From contig CAYOWK010000007.1 in assembly GCA_964407665.1 (NCBI GenBank), forward strand, positions 54,569-118,568: a DNA stretch of 64,000 nucleotides, read 5' to 3'. Below, in pieces: positions 52,284-60,723 of the stretch. The position numbers and the translations under genes were made by a program. The first letter of the stretch is position 1. Every line of letters begins with the position of its first letter. The notes under the pieces are model-generated. The model made no database searches, was not told the origin of the DNA, and saw only the letters and a list, made by a program, of their open reading frames with translations. Source of the stretch: CAYOWK01 sp964407665 (GTDB lineage: Bacteria; Pseudomonadota; Alphaproteobacteria; Caulobacterales; Hyphomonadaceae).

Positions 52284-53801
52284 TTGGCGGGTCCGGAAGC
52301 TGAAATCGATGAAGGCGTGCCTGACGGGGCCGTGTTCATCCGGCACATCGGGCTTGCAGCAGGGCTGATCGTGGCGTTCGGCATCCAGATGATCCCGCTG
52401 CCGGTGCGGCTGATCGAGATCACCGGTGATGTGGATGCCGCCCGCAAGGCCTGGATCGTGCTGTCGCTGATCTCGCTGATGGCGATCTGGTGGGTCACGG
52501 AGGCGATCGCGATCTCCGCAACGTCCCTGCTGCCTCTGATCATTCTGCCCTTCTTCGATATCCTGTCGGTGGGGGCTACCGGGGCGCAGTACATGTCCTC
52601 GACCATCGTCCTGCTGATGGGCGGCATGATGTTCGCCAAGGCTATTGAAAGATGGGACCTTCACGAGCGCATAGCGCTCAATGTCGTCAACACGTTCGGG
52701 GCGTCTCCATCGAGGCTGATCCTCGGCTTCATGGTGGCGACCGCGGCCATCTCGATGTGGATCTCCAACACCGCAACGACCCTGATGATGCTCCCGATTG
52801 CGCTGTCCGTGGCGCGCTCCGTTGTCGGCAAGACCACAAAGGGCGCGGGTCTCACAGTGGCGCTGCTGCTGGGTATCTGCTTTGCTTCGAACATCGGCGG
52901 TCTGGGCACGCTTGTCGGAACGCCGACGAACCTGATCGTGCAGGAGCAGCTGCGTATCTTCACGGGCCGCGAGATATCCTTCACCAGCTGGATGCTGCTG
53001 GGGGTGCCCGTCGTGGTGATCCTGACCCCGCTCGCCTGGCTCTATCTCACGAAGTTCGCCTTCAGGCTGGAGGCGGGCGATCCCGCTGCCGCGCGCACCG
53101 CGGTCAGGGGCCGTCTGTCCGAGATCGGGAAGATCACCATTCCGGAGGCGCGGACGCTGATCGTGTTTGCGATTGTTGCTGGCCTCTGGGTACTGGGCGA
53201 GCCGATCCGGGCGCTGGAGTTCAACGGCGCAACGCCGTTCGCAAGTCTCAGCGATGCGCAGATCGCCATCATCGGCGTGCTGCTGGTGTTCCTGGTGCCG
53301 GCGGGCGGCGGCAACAGGAAGGGGATGTCGCTGATCGAATGGAAGAACGCAGAGGACATACCGTGGGGTGCGCTCCTGCTGTTCGGCGGCGGTCTCGCTG
53401 TAGCCTCGGCCATTCAGGCGACAAAGCTCGGCGAATGGATCGGCGAGGAATTCCAGTTCATCGCGAGCTTCCACCCGGTGATCGTGATCGGCGTGGTGAC
53501 GACGCTGGTCACGTTCATCACGCAGGTGACCTCGAACACATCCACGGCGTCGACCATGATGCCGATCTTCATGTCTGTTGCGATCGCGACGGGCATGGAC
53601 CCGATCTACATGGCGGCGGCGATCGGGATGGCGGCGAGCGCCGCCTTCATGCTGCCGATGGCGACCGGACCCAATGCGATCGTGTTCTCGGCGGGCGAAT
53701 TCTCCATCGCGACCTTCGCCCGGGTGGGGCTCTGGATGAACTTCATCTCGATCGCGGTGATGACGGTCCTCGTCTACTACATCGCGCCTCTTATGGCCTG
53801 A
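52284..53801 (+). CDS. DASS/SLC13-family sodium-coupled carboxylate transporter
   Basis: 505 residues from TTG 52284. Twelve or so membrane helices; the paired SNT motifs of the family are both present, in SMWISNTATTLMMLP and VTSNTSTASTMMPIF, which bind sodium and the carboxylate. The region ANxGGLGTxVGTPTNLI is seen as NIGGLGTLVGTPTNLIV. Related carriers import citrate, succinate or other dicarboxylates with Na+, so it may depend on the sodium gradient that the Mrp operon also handles. Substrate not determined. Confidence 0.93.
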   Translation: MAGPEAEIDEGVPDGAVFIRHIGLAAGLIVAFGIQMIPLPVRLIEITGDVDAARKAWIVLSLISLMAIWWVTEAIAISATSLLPLIILPFFDILSVGATGAQYMSSTIVLLMGGMMFAKAIERWDLHERIALNVVNTFGASPSRLILGFMVATAAISMWISNTATTLMMLPIALSVARSVVGKTTKGAGLTVALLLGICFASNIGGLGTLVGTPTNLIVQEQLRIFTGREISFTSWMLLGVPVVVILTPLAWLYLTKFAFRLEAGDPAAARTAVRGRLSEIGKITIPEARTLIVFAIVAGLWVLGEPIRALEFNGATPFASLSDAQIAIIGVLLVFLVPAGGGNRKGMSLIEWKNAEDIPWGALLLFGGGLAVASAIQATKLGEWIGEEFQFIASFHPVIVIGVVTTLVTFITQVTSNTSTASTMMPIFMSVAIATGMDPIYMAAAIGMAASAAFMLPMATGPNAIVFSAGEFSIATFARVGLWMNFISIAVMTVLVYYIAPLMA

Positions 53802-53865
53802 TTGGCGCGATTGCGGGGCATGGCTTGTCTCGCGGCGGCGATATTTGGGCGGTTTTGAGCAACCG

Positions 53866-53894
53866 TTGACCTTGCCCCCGCGCGAGAGTAGAAG
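53866..53894 (+). promoter_or_regulatory. Promoter upstream of the asd operon
   Basis: -35 TTGACC (53866-53871), 17-base spacer, -10 TAGAAG (53889-53894; 4 of 6). A start near 53900-53902 would make the ORF at 53903 begin at or within two or three bases of the 5' end, a leaderless message. Confidence 0.55.
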
Positions 53895-53902
53895 CCCCGC
53901 CC

Positions 53903-53986
53903 ATGCAACGCTCGTTCATCAAGCGCTTTTACTGGACCATTGACCTCGCGGGGCCAATGGCAGGTGCGCTTGTGACCGCAAGCTAG
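53903..53986 (+). CDS. 27-residue leader peptide with Phe-Tyr-Trp codons (candidate attenuator)
   Basis: A 28-codon frame, ATG 53903 to TAG 53984-53986. It encodes MQRSFIKRFYWTIDLAGPM and eight more residues. It has a Phe and then three consecutive aromatic codons, TTT TAC TGG. It sits 2 bases or so after the predicted transcription start, and about 80 bases upstream of asd, whose overlapping partner encodes DAHP synthase, the first enzyme of aromatic synthesis. Ribosome stalling at these codons could sense Phe, Tyr and Trp supply. It may instead be a chance ORF; there is no conservation evidence here. Confidence 0.5.
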   Translation: MQRSFIKRFYWTIDLAGPMAGALVTAS

Positions 53987-54029
53987 AGCCGCCAGACAGC
54001 CCCGCCGGACTTAGAGGCGGGAAGGCTCT
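53985..54029 (+). promoter_or_regulatory. Two-part stem-loop after the leader ORF
   Basis: AGAGCC (53985-53990) pairs with GGCTCT (54024-54029) and, inside it, CCCGCC (54001-54006) with GGCGGG (54016-54021). The structure begins at the leader stop codon. No T-run follows, so it would act through read-through, ribosome access to asd or competing structures, not as a standard terminator. Confidence 0.45.
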
Positions 54030-54068
54030 GAAGAAGCCCCGTCTCCCGGCTCGAAGAGGAGATTGCCC

Positions 54069-55112
54069 ATGACCGACGTATCCGAAGCCAGCCGCCCCGC
54101 AGTCGCGGCCGGGCTGAAGACCGTCGCTGTGGTCGGCGCCACGGGCGCTGTCGGCGCGGAGATGCTGCGCTGCCTTGAGCGCAGCCCGTTTCCCACCGGT
54201 CGGGTGAAGGTCTTCGCCTCCGAGCGTTCGGTTGGCCGCAAGCTGGCGTTCCGGGACGGCGAGCTCGAGATCGGCGCGCTGGACGAGCATTCGTTCGACG
54301 ACGTCGATGTCGCGCTGTTCGCCTCCGAAGCCGATATCTCGAAGAAATATGGCGAGATCGCCGCCCGCGCGGGCTGCGTGGTCATCGACAACTCGTCGGC
54401 CTTCCGCATGGACCCGGCTATACCGCTCGTCGTGCCGGAAGTGAACGGCTCGCTCGTGACGGCTGAGAACCGCATCTACGCCAACCCCAACTGCGTGGCT
54501 GCGATCATGGTCGTGGCGCTCTGGCCGCTGCACCAGAAATCCGCGATCAAGCGCGTGATCGCCTCGACCTACCAGTCGGCCTCCGGCGCCGGGCAGCCTG
54601 CGATGGAGGAGCTGGAAAACTCGACGCGCGCCTATCTCAAGGGCGAGACCTACGAGCACAAGGTTCTGCCGCACCCGTATGCGTTCAACCTGTTCAGCCA
54701 CAACACGAAGATCGGGGCGGACGGCTATAACGGCGAGGAGCAGAAGGTCATCGCCGAGATGCGCAAGATCATGGGCCTGCCGAGCCTGCGCGTCGGCGTG
54801 ACCTGCGTGCGCGTGCCGGTGCTGCGCGCGCACTCAATGGCGATCACGGTCGAGTTCGAGGACCGGCTGTCCGTCGAGGACGCCCGCGCCATCCTGTCGA
54901 CTGCGCCGGGCGTCAAGGTCGTGGATGACCGCGAGGCGAACCACTTCCCGATGCCGGTCGAAAGCTCCGGCCAGTATGACGTTCTGGTGGGCCGCATCCG
55001 CGAGGACGTGTCCGACCCCACCGGCCATTCGCTGGCGCTGTTCATTTCCGGGGACCAGCTGCTGAAGGGCGCCGCCCTCAACGCCGTCCAGATTGCCGAG
55101 AGACTCTCATGA
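54069..55112 (+). CDS. asd: Aspartate-semialdehyde dehydrogenase
   Basis: 347 residues from ATG 54069 (GAGGAG 7 bases upstream). NADP-binding VVGATGAVGAEMLRCLE (about 21-37), catalytic Cys142 in NPNC, SGAGQPAMEEL region and the active-site His in LRAHSMAI. It reduces aspartyl phosphate to the semialdehyde, feeding Lys, Met, Thr and diaminopimelate synthesis. The stop overlaps the DAHP synthase start as ATGA, an uncommon pairing of two branch-leading enzymes. Confidence 0.95.
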   Translation: MTDVSEASRPAVAAGLKTVAVVGATGAVGAEMLRCLERSPFPTGRVKVFASERSVGRKLAFRDGELEIGALDEHSFDDVDVALFASEADISKKYGEIAARAGCVVIDNSSAFRMDPAIPLVVPEVNGSLVTAENRIYANPNCVAAIMVVALWPLHQKSAIKRVIASTYQSASGAGQPAMEELENSTRAYLKGETYEHKVLPHPYAFNLFSHNTKIGADGYNGEEQKVIAEMRKIMGLPSLRVGVTCVRVPVLRAHSMAITVEFEDRLSVEDARAILSTAPGVKVVDDREANHFPMPVESSGQYDVLVGRIREDVSDPTGHSLALFISGDQLLKGAALNAVQIAERLS

Positions 55113-56560
55113 CTTCCAGCGATGCGATTGACGCCGGTTTCGGCGATGCAGACCGCGCGGTTCCGGCGGGCGACGACGGCGTGAGCCTGGGCGCCGCGCG
55201 GTCCGGCGACTGGTCGCCCGGCTCCTGGCGCCTGAAGCCGGCGAAGCACATTCCGGATGACTATCCGGACATGGCCAAGCTGGCCGATGTCGAGAAGCAG
55301 CTGTCGAGCTATCCGCCGCTGGTGTTCGCCGGCGAGGCGCGGCGTCTGACGCAGCGCCTCGGCGAAGTGGCTCACGGCAAGGCCTTCCTGCTGCAGGGCG
55401 GCGACTGCGCCGAGAGCTTCAAGGAGTTCCACCCCAACAACATCCGCGACACCTTCCGCCTCATCCTCCAGATGTCGGTGGCGCTGACGTTCGCCGGCCG
55501 CAAGTCGGTGGTGAAGGTGGGGCGCATCGCGGGCCAGTTCGGCAAGCCGCGCTCCTCCCCTGTCGAGACCATCGACGGCGTGACGCTGCCCTCCTATCGC
55601 GGCGACAACATCAACGGGATGGAGTTCACGCCCGAGGCGCGCATTCCAGATCCGGAGCGCCTGCTGAAGGCCTACGCGCAGTCGGCCTCGACGCTGAACC
55701 TGCTCCGCGCCTTCGCGCAGGGCGGCTATGCGAGCCTCTCGAACATTCACAGATGGATGCTGGACTTCGTGGACAACTCTCCTGCGGGCGAGCGCTATCG
55801 CGCGATGTCCGCCCGCATCACCGATGCGATGGAGTTCATGGCGGCGTGCGGCATCACGCCGGAGTCGACGCCGTCGCTGCAGCAGACCGACTTCTACACC
55901 AGCCACGAGGCTTTGCTGCTGGGCTATGAGCAGGCGATGACACGCGAGGACTCGACCCGTCCGGGCGAGTTCTACGACACGTCAGCCCACATGGTCTGGA
56001 TCGGCGATCGCACCCGCCAGCCGGGCGGCGCACACATCGAGTTCTGCCGCGGCGTGCGCAACCCCATTGGCATGAAGTGCGGCCCGTCGCTGGAGCCGGA
56101 CGAGCTGATCCGCCTGATCGACATCCTGAACCCGGACGACGTGCCGGGCAGGCTGACGCTCATCGCGCGCTTCGGGTCGGACAAGATCGCCGAAGGTCTG
56201 CCGCGCCTCGTGAAGCGCGTGCAGGAGGAAGGCCGTACCGTGGTGTGGTCGTCCGATCCGATGCACGGCAACGTCGAGAAGGCGGGCTCGGGCTACAAGA
56301 CACGGCCGTTCGACCGCATCCAGTCCGAGATCTCGCAGTTCATCGACATCGTCGAGGCCGAGGGCGCCTATCCCGGCGGCGTCCACCTCGAGATGACCGG
56401 CCAGAACGTCACCGAATGCACCGGCGGCTCCAACCCGGTCTCCGATGACCAGCTGTCATCGCGCTACCACACCCACTGCGACCCGCGCCTCAACAACGAA
56501 CAGGCGCTGGAGCTGGCTTTCCTGATCGCAGAGAAGCTGGCGGACAAAAGGATGGCATGA
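55109..56560 (+). CDS. Class II DAHP synthase (3-deoxy-7-phosphoheptulonate synthase)
   Basis: 483 residues, coupled to asd by an ATGA overlap. The class II signature is clear: LLQGGDCAESFKEFH, KVGRIAGQFGKPRSSP, FYTSHEALLLGYEQAMTRED and SSDPMHGN with CTGGSNPV near the end; the metal Cys is in GGDC. It joins PEP and erythrose-4-phosphate, the first step to aromatic amino acids. Class II enzymes are feedback regulated through inserted loops, not confirmed here. Being second after a Phe-Tyr-Trp leader suggests attenuation. Confidence 0.95.
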   Translation: MTSSDAIDAGFGDADRAVPAGDDGVSLGAARSGDWSPGSWRLKPAKHIPDDYPDMAKLADVEKQLSSYPPLVFAGEARRLTQRLGEVAHGKAFLLQGGDCAESFKEFHPNNIRDTFRLILQMSVALTFAGRKSVVKVGRIAGQFGKPRSSPVETIDGVTLPSYRGDNINGMEFTPEARIPDPERLLKAYAQSASTLNLLRAFAQGGYASLSNIHRWMLDFVDNSPAGERYRAMSARITDAMEFMAACGITPESTPSLQQTDFYTSHEALLLGYEQAMTREDSTRPGEFYDTSAHMVWIGDRTRQPGGAHIEFCRGVRNPIGMKCGPSLEPDELIRLIDILNPDDVPGRLTLIARFGSDKIAEGLPRLVKRVQEEGRTVVWSSDPMHGNVEKAGSGYKTRPFDRIQSEISQFIDIVEAEGAYPGGVHLEMTGQNVTECTGGSNPVSDDQLSSRYHTHCDPRLNNEQALELAFLIAEKLADKRMA

Positions 56561-56646
56561 CGCGGCGGCAGTTGCTCCAGCCTCGATGGACTTGACCGCA
56601 GGCCAAGGGTTACCTTCTGCAGTGTGCGGGAAGTCCGGAGCCGACC

Positions 56647-57105
56647 ATGATGCGTCTTGCTGTTCTGGCGATTGCGGCTCTTGCGGCGGCGGGGTGTGCT
56701 TCGGCGCCGAAACCGGCGACGGTCGCCGAGATGCTGACCGCGAGCGAGTGGGGCTGCACCACCGGTATCGAAGGCGACGACGCGCTGCTCTTCGTGACCT
56801 ACAAGCCGGATGGCTCCACCAGCCTAAGGGGCAAGGCGAAGCTGGCGATGCAGGGTACACAGCTCGAACTCGAGGGCGACGGCGATGCGACCTGGACGCT
56901 GGTGGACGACCAGACGCTGAAGGAGACCATGACCCGGCTGACGTTGTCCGACGTGGTGGTCGGAGGGATGGTGATGTCGCCCACGACCATCCAGCCAATG
57001 GTGAACCAGTACATTGTCGGCCAGTCGACGACGTCGAAGATCGAGTTCACCGAATACACGATGAGTCTCACGAACGGCGACGTGAAGACAGTCTGCAGCC
57101 ACTGA
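56647..57105 (+). CDS. Small lipoprotein, function unknown
   Basis: 152 residues. Signal and lipobox LAAAGC (Cys17). The mature part reads as a beta-rich domain with EWGCTTGIEGDDALLFVTYKP and repeated Thr/Val strands, ending KTVCSH; the two Cys (Cys37 and near the end) may form a disulfide. No family is recognised. It follows the DAHP synthase gene by about 85 bases and may be read through from it. Confidence 0.7.
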   Translation: MMRLAVLAIAALAAAGCASAPKPATVAEMLTASEWGCTTGIEGDDALLFVTYKPDGSTSLRGKAKLAMQGTQLELEGDGDATWTLVDDQTLKETMTRLTLSDVVVGGMVMSPTTIQPMVNQYIVGQSTTSKIEFTEYTMSLTNGDVKTVCSH

Positions 57106-57367
57106 ACCTCGAGACGGCGGCTGGCGCTGGCGCGGCCGCTGGAGGGCTTGCCAAATTGTCGCGGATCGATCAGAAGGCGGCGTCTCGCCAGCGGCTGAAC
57201 AGGGAGGGCCGGATGAAGCTAGTTACATTCATGCCCTCCTGTCTGTCGACAGCTGCGCCGTCCCTCTGACCGCGCTGATCGCGACCCCGGGCCGCTGACA
57301 GGCCCGGACCCGAGCCCCGAGATTTCCGCATTTTCACGCGCCCGAAGAGGCGCGGAGGTTTTCGATC

Positions 57368-58744
57368 ATGAGCGCCAAGCGCCTTCCTGCCTGGGCCAGC
57401 CCCAGGGACATGCTGGACCTCGTCCGGCTCGCACTGCCGGTCGCCATCTCCCGGTCGTCCTTCATGCTGATGGGCCTGACGGACGCCATCGTGCTGGCGC
57501 GCCATGCGCCGGGCGACCTGCCGGTCGTGCTCAACGGCTGGCTCCCCAACGGCGTCACAATGGGCCTCGGCATGGGCCTGCTGCTCGGCGTCTCGGTGTT
57601 GACGGCAGAGCTGAACGGGTCAGGCAAGGGCGACCAGACCGGCCGCATGTTCTGGCGCGGCATGGGCGTCAGCTTCATCTATGCCGCCATCGCAACCCTG
57701 CTTGTGGTGGCGATCTCGGAGCCGCTGCTGAGGCTGTTCGGCTTCGACACGTCGTTCGTGAAAGCGGCGGGCGAGACGACGCGCATCCTGGCCTACGGCA
57801 CGCTGGGCCACATGATCGGCGTTGCCGCCACCTACTATCTGGAGGCGCTAAGGCGGCCCAACATCGTCACCGCTATCTCGATGACGGCGGTGGCGTTCAA
57901 CCTCGTCTTCGACCTGATCCTCGTGCCTCAGTACGGAGCCGCCGGCGTCGGCTGGGCCACCACCGCGTCACGCTTCCTGATCGCAATCCTGGGTGTGATC
58001 GCCGTGCTTGCGCTGACCCCGGCAGGCCGGATCGGGCTGACCCGCAGCCATCGCGGACCGAAGGGGGAGTTTGGACGCCAGATGAAGGTCGGCCTTGGCA
58101 CCGGCATCGCGAACATAGCCGAGTGGGGCTCGTTCAACCTGACCTTCGTGATCGCCACCATGGTCTCGAACGACTCCGGCACGGTCTACGGGCTCGCCGT
58201 TCAGTTCATGGGCGTGATCTTCATGATCTACATGGGCATGGGCACGGCGACGAGCGTGCGGGTCGCAGAGCGATTTGGCCGGGGCGATACGCTGGGCGTG
58301 CGGGAGGCGGCGAGGCTGGGCGTTGCGGCCTCCATCCTGCTCGGCGTGGTGATGGCCGGCCTGCTATGGGTCCTGAGGCATCCGGTGTCGCTGATCGTCC
58401 TCAACACCAGCGAGAATCCGGAGGCGGGACTGCATCTGGTCCCGATCCTTTCGGCGCTGCTCGCGGCGGCGGCCGTGGTCACGATCTTTGATGGGCTGCA
58501 GGCCGTCGGATCCATGGCTCTGCGTGCGCAGAACGTTGTGTGGGCGCCCACCGCGATCCACGTCGGCTCCTACGTGTGTGTGATGCTGCCGGTCGCGGCG
58601 TGGGCGGGCCTGACGACCTCGATGGGCGTCTGGGGCGTCATGCTGGGCGTGGCGGCCGCGTCGCTGATCGCCGGATGCGCCCAGATCGCCGTGCTGGAGA
58701 GGATCGGGTTCCTGCGGGCGAGGCCTGCGGCGCTGGCGGCGTAA
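57368..58744 (+). CDS. MATE family efflux transporter
   Basis: 458 residues from ATG 57368 with GGAGG 9 bases upstream. Twelve membrane helices in two similar halves; MATE pattern LALPVAISRSSFMLMGLTDAIVLAR at the N-terminus, and PNGVTMGLGMGLLLGVSVL and QAVGSMALRAQ later. MATE proteins export cationic drugs or dyes using Na+ or H+. No regulator is nearby. A long perfect inverted repeat lies between it and the converging hup gene. Confidence 0.92.
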   Translation: MSAKRLPAWASPRDMLDLVRLALPVAISRSSFMLMGLTDAIVLARHAPGDLPVVLNGWLPNGVTMGLGMGLLLGVSVLTAELNGSGKGDQTGRMFWRGMGVSFIYAAIATLLVVAISEPLLRLFGFDTSFVKAAGETTRILAYGTLGHMIGVAATYYLEALRRPNIVTAISMTAVAFNLVFDLILVPQYGAAGVGWATTASRFLIAILGVIAVLALTPAGRIGLTRSHRGPKGEFGRQMKVGLGTGIANIAEWGSFNLTFVIATMVSNDSGTVYGLAVQFMGVIFMIYMGMGTATSVRVAERFGRGDTLGVREAARLGVAASILLGVVMAGLLWVLRHPVSLIVLNTSENPEAGLHLVPILSALLAAAAVVTIFDGLQAVGSMALRAQNVVWAPTAIHVGSYVCVMLPVAAWAGLTTSMGVWGVMLGVAAASLIAGCAQIAVLERIGFLRARPAALAA

Positions 58745-58769
58745 CCGCCGGCTGGCCCCGGACATGGCT

Positions 58770-58812
58770 GCGGCGCGAACTGCGAGGGAATGGCCCCCGC
58801 CGTTCGCGCCGC
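58770..58812. terminator. Long inverted repeat between convergent genes
   Basis: An 11-bp perfect repeat, GCGGCGCGAAC (58770-58780) and GTTCGCGCCGC (58802-58812), with a 21-base loop. It has no T-run on either strand, so it may act as a transcription barrier or processing stem for both the MATE and hup messages. Confidence 0.5.
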
Positions 58813-58880
58813 ATCAAGGCCTGATCCGATTGGCGCAGTTGTCGCGAACAGCTGCGATCAACAATCTGGCCGAGGTCTGG

Positions 58881-59150
58881 TTAGCCGAGGTCCTTGAGCG
58901 CAGCAGCCGGCTTGAAGGCCGCCGTGGTCCGCGCCGGGATGTTGATCGTGCCGCCCGTCGACGGGTTGCGGCCTTCGCGAGCCGCACGTTTCTTGGCGAC
59001 GAAGGTGCCGAAACCGGCGACCGCAACCTGATCGCCAGTCTTCAGTGTTCCGGTGATGGTGTCGAAAACGGCCTCGACGACCTTGCCGGCTTCGGTCTTG
59101 GTCAGCGCTGTCGATTCCGCGACTTTCGCGATGAGTTCGGACTTGTTCAT
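58881..59150 (-). CDS. hup: HU-family DNA-binding protein
   Basis: 89 residues, MNKSELIAKVAESTALTKTEAGKVVEAVF, then GFGTFVAKKRAAREGRNPSTG, the beta-arm with the conserved RNP motif, and a C-terminal FKPAAALKDL helix. Complete HU fold, acting as a nucleoid-compacting dimer. AGGAGG lies 6 bases before the ATG, so it should be well translated. It is a single gene with a 119-base upstream gap and a terminator of the next gene above it. Confidence 0.97.
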   Translation of the reverse strand: MNKSELIAKVAESTALTKTEAGKVVEAVFDTITGTLKTGDQVAVAGFGTFVAKKRAAREGRNPSTGGTINIPARTTAAFKPAAALKDLG

Positions 59151-59268
59151 GGTTCCCTCCTGAGGGCCTCATCGCTACGACGCGATGCATATGACAAATT
59201 CGCGGCTCTACGGCCGCGACGGCGCGATCAAGCGGACGTTTCCGCCGATTCGTAAACCCTCGGAACGG

Positions 59269-59292
59269 TAAAAAAGCCCGCAAACACGGGCT
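59269..59292 (-). terminator. Terminator of the DUF429-like gene
   Basis: On the minus strand AGCCCG (59292-59287) pairs with CGGGCT (59280-59275), 6-base loop, followed by a run of T (59274-59270). It overlaps the stop codon of the gene that it ends. Confidence 0.85.
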
Positions 59293-60196
59293 ATATCCCC
59301 AGAATCCAGCCCTCTTCGCTGGTGACTGCGTCCTTCTGCGGGTCTGAGAGCGGCCGGATTCCCGCAAAGAGCGAACCGAGCTTTCCGTTGGCGTCAAGCT
59401 CTGCGGCCCACTCGGCGACGCCACGGATGCGCGCCTCGTCACGGATTTCGGTCGTTTCCTGCTTCGTCAGGGCCAGCGCAGGGCTGACCTCCGCCGTCAC
59501 AATGCGAACGCCCTCCATCTCGACGCGCGTAAGGGTCGCGAAGGGGACGTCGAACGGCCAGATCCGCATCGCCGGGAACTTGGCGCGCAGCTTCTCGATC
59601 GCAGGCAGGCCGGTCAGGGTCTGTCCGCCAACGGCGCCCGCATAGGCGATCTTCCAGATCGGCTGCGGCCGGGATTTCTTGGCCTCTGCCATGGCTGTCT
59701 CGGTCAGGCGAAACTCCGCGACTTCGCCGGGGCCGTGCTCCCGGACCTTCTTCATCGCCAGCGTTGTCAGCTCGTCCTTCTTGGAGCAGCCCCAGAACGG
59801 GAACGGCCCGTTGGACATCAGCCGGTTCATCCGGGCCGCCAGGGCGAACCGGTTGTTGGAGTTGTCGGGCTTGTCCTTCATTTCCTTGGACAGGAAGGTC
59901 CGGACGGCCTGCCAGGGCGCGCCCTCAAGCTTGAGGGCCGCAGCCGTGCCGGCGGGGAAGCCCAGCGGGAAATCGAGCCCCAGGAACACCCGGTCGCCGC
60001 GCTTCAGGCAGCGGCCGAGCAGGTCTTCGAGTTCTTCGATTGCCTTGGCGCGGGAGACCGGGTTCGACGCCTTGAAGGCGAGCTTGAACCGGGCGTCAGG
60101 CGTCATGGCGCCGATCCAGATGGAATCCGCGCCCGTGGCAGGCTTGGAGGCGGCGCTCCAGCTGACGACAACATAACTATCGAACAGGCGCGCCAT
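59291..60196 (-). CDS. DUF429-like (RNase H-fold) protein
   Basis: 301 residues, cytosolic. It begins SYVVVSWSAASKPATGADSIWIG and has RVFLGLDFPLGFPAG and FPFWGCSKKDELT in the middle, consistent with an RNase H-like DUF429 fold in which a pair of Asp residues would act (DFPLGF-like motif). Relatives have been mislabelled as cofactor synthesis proteins, and no activity is proven. Stops within its terminator. Divergent from the Gfo/Idh gene by more than 500 bases. Confidence 0.65.
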   Translation of the reverse strand: MARLFDSYVVVSWSAASKPATGADSIWIGAMTPDARFKLAFKASNPVSRAKAIEELEDLLGRCLKRGDRVFLGLDFPLGFPAGTAAALKLEGAPWQAVRTFLSKEMKDKPDNSNNRFALAARMNRLMSNGPFPFWGCSKKDELTTLAMKKVREHGPGEVAEFRLTETAMAEAKKSRPQPIWKIAYAGAVGGQTLTGLPAIEKLRAKFPAMRIWPFDVPFATLTRVEMEGVRIVTAEVSPALALTKQETTEIRDEARIRGVAEWAAELDANGKLGSLFAGIRPLSDPQKDAVTSEEGWILGI

Positions 60197-60723
60197 GGCG
60201 GCAGGGCCTCCCTTGGTCTTGGTCCGGTCGCTTTCGTTCGCGCCGGATGATTGGCACTGGGGTACTGGTCCTCCGCCCGTTTGGGGGCGAACCGGTCTGG
60301 ACCAGCGAAGGCACGTCCGCCATAAGCGGGTCCGGGCCGATGCGATCCGTTCGGGCTCCCTCTATGCCCTTCGGCGATCAGGGATCAAAGCCTTATTTCT
60401 GCTCCCGGTTCCCGGACCCGGCGAACCGTGTGCTGCCCGCTCTTGAGGCGAAACCGCACATCCGTAAGCATTGATGCAGAGGCGCCACGACGATGTTTCG
60501 GATTGTTTCAGGGTCGTGACCGGGCTTGGCCCCACCGGTTGTGGGCTATAGGCCAGCGTTTGCAGCGGATTTGCCAAATCTCCAGCAATTGCGGCGGTTT
60601 TGCGCCACCGGGCGATTGAAAGAACCCGTAACTTTCTTTGATGGCGGGCTCAATTGCGGGACAGGAAAGTTCGGCTATCTCCAACACACGCCTTCGGGGG
60701 GCGTAGACGACGGAGAGTGCCGA
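60197..60723. other. 527-base intergenic region, no gene recognised
   Basis: Neither strand shows a convincing ORF or RNA. It should hold two divergent promoters. A TTGAAAG..CTTTC near 60616-60640 is a short inverted repeat, with no known regulator. I could find no riboswitch pattern that I recognise. Confidence 0.5.

Noticed and set aside
53919..54833. 304-codon open frame antisense to asd
   Set aside because: Antisense to asd with no recognisable motif; explained by codon bias.
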